Shown: positions 62,614 to 64,000 of the stretch, piece by piece | Position numbering within the stretch: position 1 is the first letter of the stretch | Layout: every line of letters starts with the position of its first letter | Notes under the pieces: model-generated | The model's database searches: none | What the model was told of the DNA's origin: nothing | The model's input: only the letters and a program-made list of their open reading frames with translations | Position numbers and translations under genes: made by a program | NCBI RefSeq assembly: GCF_905163445.1 | Contig: NC_053194.1 | Span: forward strand, 12,814,921 to 12,878,920 | Source of the DNA: Pararge aegeria | Taxonomy: Eukaryota; Arthropoda; Insecta; Lepidoptera; Nymphalidae | Length of the DNA stretch: 64,000 bases | Reading direction: 5' to 3'

Positions 62614-62744
62614 CTAAACGCAGAGATCGCTTTTAAGGCCGCCTTTTGTATTCTACTTCAATCTTTATATTTGTTTTTTTATTATATTTTGTATATGTTA
62701 GTGTTGTGGTATACAAATAAAGAGTTTAATACTAATTATAATAA
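62614..62744 (+). mobile_element. L4 LINE 3' end nested in SINE-C, 7-bp TSD
   Basis: A 131-bp insertion reads CAGAGATCGCTTTTAAGGCC, GCCTTTTGTATTCTACTTCA and GTTGTGGTATACAAATAAAG with an (ATAATAA) tail. It matches 2105-2250. TAAAACG flanks it at 62607-62613 and 62745-62751. It is a 5'-truncated LINE insertion. Confidence 0.85.
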
Positions 62745-62850
62745 TAAAACGACATAACTTAATTAAGTTAGAGGTGGAGGTGGTGGTGGCATTCGAACTC
62801 GCCCCCCCCGAAAGTGAAGTCAAAGGCCTTCCCAATGGGCAATCATGTGT
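62745..62850 (-). repeat. SINE-C, part 2 of an interrupted copy
   Basis: TAAAACGACATAACTTAATT, AAGTTAGAGGTGGAGGTGGT, GGCATTCGAACTCGCCCC (reversed B box) and GAAAGTGAAGTCAAAGGCC finish the SINE head. A small (GGT)n expansion lies at 62772-62787. Confidence 0.85.
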
Positions 62851-63579
62851 GTGAGGAATTAAAAAAAAACTCAAATTAAACGCGGATGAGGTCGCGAGCA
62901 AATACTAGTTCAATATAATGAGAGTAAATATATAACTAAAAGATGAGTCATGACTGGAATAAGATCCTTGGCGAAATGCCTGAATCAGACACAAAAGATG
63001 CAGGAATTCTTTTATCTATTAGAAAGTAAGGAAAAGTTATGAATTCGGTGCACGCAAAAAAAAGGTTTTGTTTCTAAACGACCTTTAAGAAAAGGAAACC
63101 TTGAGAGTGTTTTGTTCGCTGCTTATTTGTATTGTTTTGTTTCCTCACTTAAGAATTTTATAAAAATCGTGCTGAGCCCCTAACTATTATGTGTTATGGA
63201 ATTAAAAAGATTGCTTTTTCGCTTTGTTTATCAGAAAAGAGATAGCAATAACGCCAGCAAGCATGAGTGTAAACAAGGATATAAACTATTAATAGGTAGG
63301 TAAAACGTTTTAATTCTGAATAAAAATTAGAGAGAAATTGTTTGTGCCTAAATCGTGCGATGAAAATTATTGTTGTTAAAGAAATGCCAAGATTGATCAC
63401 CAAGGAGTGAGCCTTTCGAATCAGTGATTGAGTTACTACAAAAATACATACTTGAGGCTTTGAAATTGCTTTAAAGTGGTAACTAAACTAAATGAATTTC
63501 AGTTCCTCTTTAATTAACGCTTACCAGTAGTTTTTCCGGGATTAATATTATCATATGTTCATTTCCAGGATGCAAGCTA
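62851..63579. other. Unassigned stretch
   Basis: A short-retroposon end (GATGAGGTCGCGAGCAAATA) is at 62885-62910. A 69-codon minus frame at 63194-63403 is AT-driven. Confidence 0.4.
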
Positions 63580-63638
63580 CATGTGTGGTGACAGCAGATC
63601 AGAATACGCGAGTGGGTGTCGTAAGTATCATATTAGAC
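63580..63638 (+). repeat. L1 5' part of an interrupted copy
   Basis: GTGTGGTGACAGCAGATCAG, AATACGCGAGTGGGTGTCGT. It is shortened relative to 29205-29290 and stops at the SINE-A head. Confidence 0.75.
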
Positions 63639-63901
63639 AGCCGATTTGCAGCGACGCTGCTTTCTGAGTCCAAGGCCGTGGGTTCGATTCCCACAACTGT
63701 AAAAAAAATGTTTGTGTGATGAGCATGAATGTTTTTCAGTGTCTGGGTGTTTATATGTATATTCTAAGTATTTATGTATATTATTCATAAAAATATTCAT
63801 CAGTCATCTTAGTACCCATAACACAAGCTTCGCTTACTTTGGGGCTAGGTGACGATTTGTGTATTGTCGTAGTATATTTATTTATTTATTTATTTATATA
63901 T
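63639..63901 (+). repeat. SINE-A, full length, nested in L1
   Basis: CAGCCGATTTGCAGCGACGC (A-box region decayed), CCGTGGGTTCGATTCCCACA (B box 63681-63691), GTGTGATGAGCATGAATGTT, TTCAGTGTCTGGGTGTTTAT, CATCAGTCATCTTAGTACCC and CTTACTTTGGGGCTAGGTGA, with a TTTATTTATTTATTTATA tail. It is the most complete sense copy. Confidence 0.9.
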
Positions 63902-63995
63902 AACCAGTCTGCCCAGCGTGGTCGTTATAGGCCAACCCTCCCGCTGGAAGAGGCCTTTAGTCCAGCAGTGAACTATTACAGGCTATTGATGAAGC
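63902..63995 (+). repeat. L1 3' part of an interrupted copy
   Basis: ACCAGTCTGCCCAGCGTGGT, CCCTCCCGCTGGAAGAGGCC, TTTAGTCCAGCAGTGAACTA and TTACAGGCTATTGATGAAGC resume L1 after the SINE-A. Confidence 0.75.
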
Positions 63996-64000
63996 TACAT

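Noticed and set aside
63639..63710. Possible tRNA gene at a SINE-A head
   Set aside because: Same reasoning: the tRNA-like part is followed by the SINE-A body and tail, and the A-box region is damaged.

Overview
This window looks like lepidopteran (butterfly or moth) intergenic or intronic DNA. It is AT-rich, contains no convincing host gene, and is dominated by short interspersed repeats that resemble those of Lepidoptera: tRNA-headed SINEs, 5'-truncated LINE 3' ends, and short AT-rich retroposon remnants. A nymphalid such as a satyrine is possible, but that is an impression from repeat style. The longest open frame is about 150 codons and lies in a degenerate tandem repeat. No rRNA, canonical tRNA gene, CRISPR array or bacterial-type operon was seen.

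Family names are local to this window and come from comparing copies here. SINE-A: tRNA head with GGTTCGATTCC box, about 260 bp, (TTTA)n tail. SINE-B: tRNA head TGGCGCAGTGG, about 300 bp. SINE-C: tRNA head GCGGTGATAGCC, about 290 bp, often with a (TGA)n tail. L1: a (TGA)n-tailed retroposon 3' region starting GTGTGGTGACGGCAGATCAG. L2: an RTE-like reverse-transcriptase C-terminus with an (ATG)n tail. L3: a CR1-like LINE C-terminus with a (GAATTT)n or (GACTTT)n tail. L4: a Jockey-like 3' end containing AGAGATCGC...GCGATAA. L5: a LINE C-terminal domain with VPIVVSVNG. L6: a LINE C-terminus with a C2H2 finger. Repeats D, F, H, I, K, N, O, Q, R, U, X and Z are families I cannot name.

Layout: 0-6 kb holds L1, SINE-C, L4, L5 and SINE-B remnants, with a SINE-A inside an L1 copy. 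6-14 kb holds L3, SINE-C, a repeat F copy that splits an L5 copy, and the zinc-finger LINE L6. 14-31 kb is dense in SINE-A, B and C, with a 283-285 bp head-to-tail dimer (17.9-18.5 kb), an element bounded by inverted repeats (18.6-19.1 kb), a 43-bp near-perfect palindrome (26.67 kb) and repeat H split by a GC-rich retroposon. 31-47 kb repeats these families, with two nested or stacked L3 regions and a well-preserved L2 3' end. 47-54 kb holds a CA-rich microsatellite, SINE-B copies and long unassigned AT-rich DNA. 54-57 kb holds an L5 C-terminus and a degenerate tandem array of about six units. 57-64 kb is again SINE-C, repeat I and an L1 copy split by SINE-A; the window starts and ends in L1 tails.

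The best-supported events are nested insertions with target-site duplications (29.4, 36.3, 62.6, 25.4 and 50.4 kb), which give a relative age order. I found no evidence for a new enzymatic or defence system. The unexplained items are the tandem array at 54.8-56.7 kb, the dimer at 17.9 kb, the inverted-repeat element at 18.6 kb, the palindrome at 26.67 kb and repeats H, R and Z. Stretches not listed are AT-rich sequence in which I saw nothing I could support.
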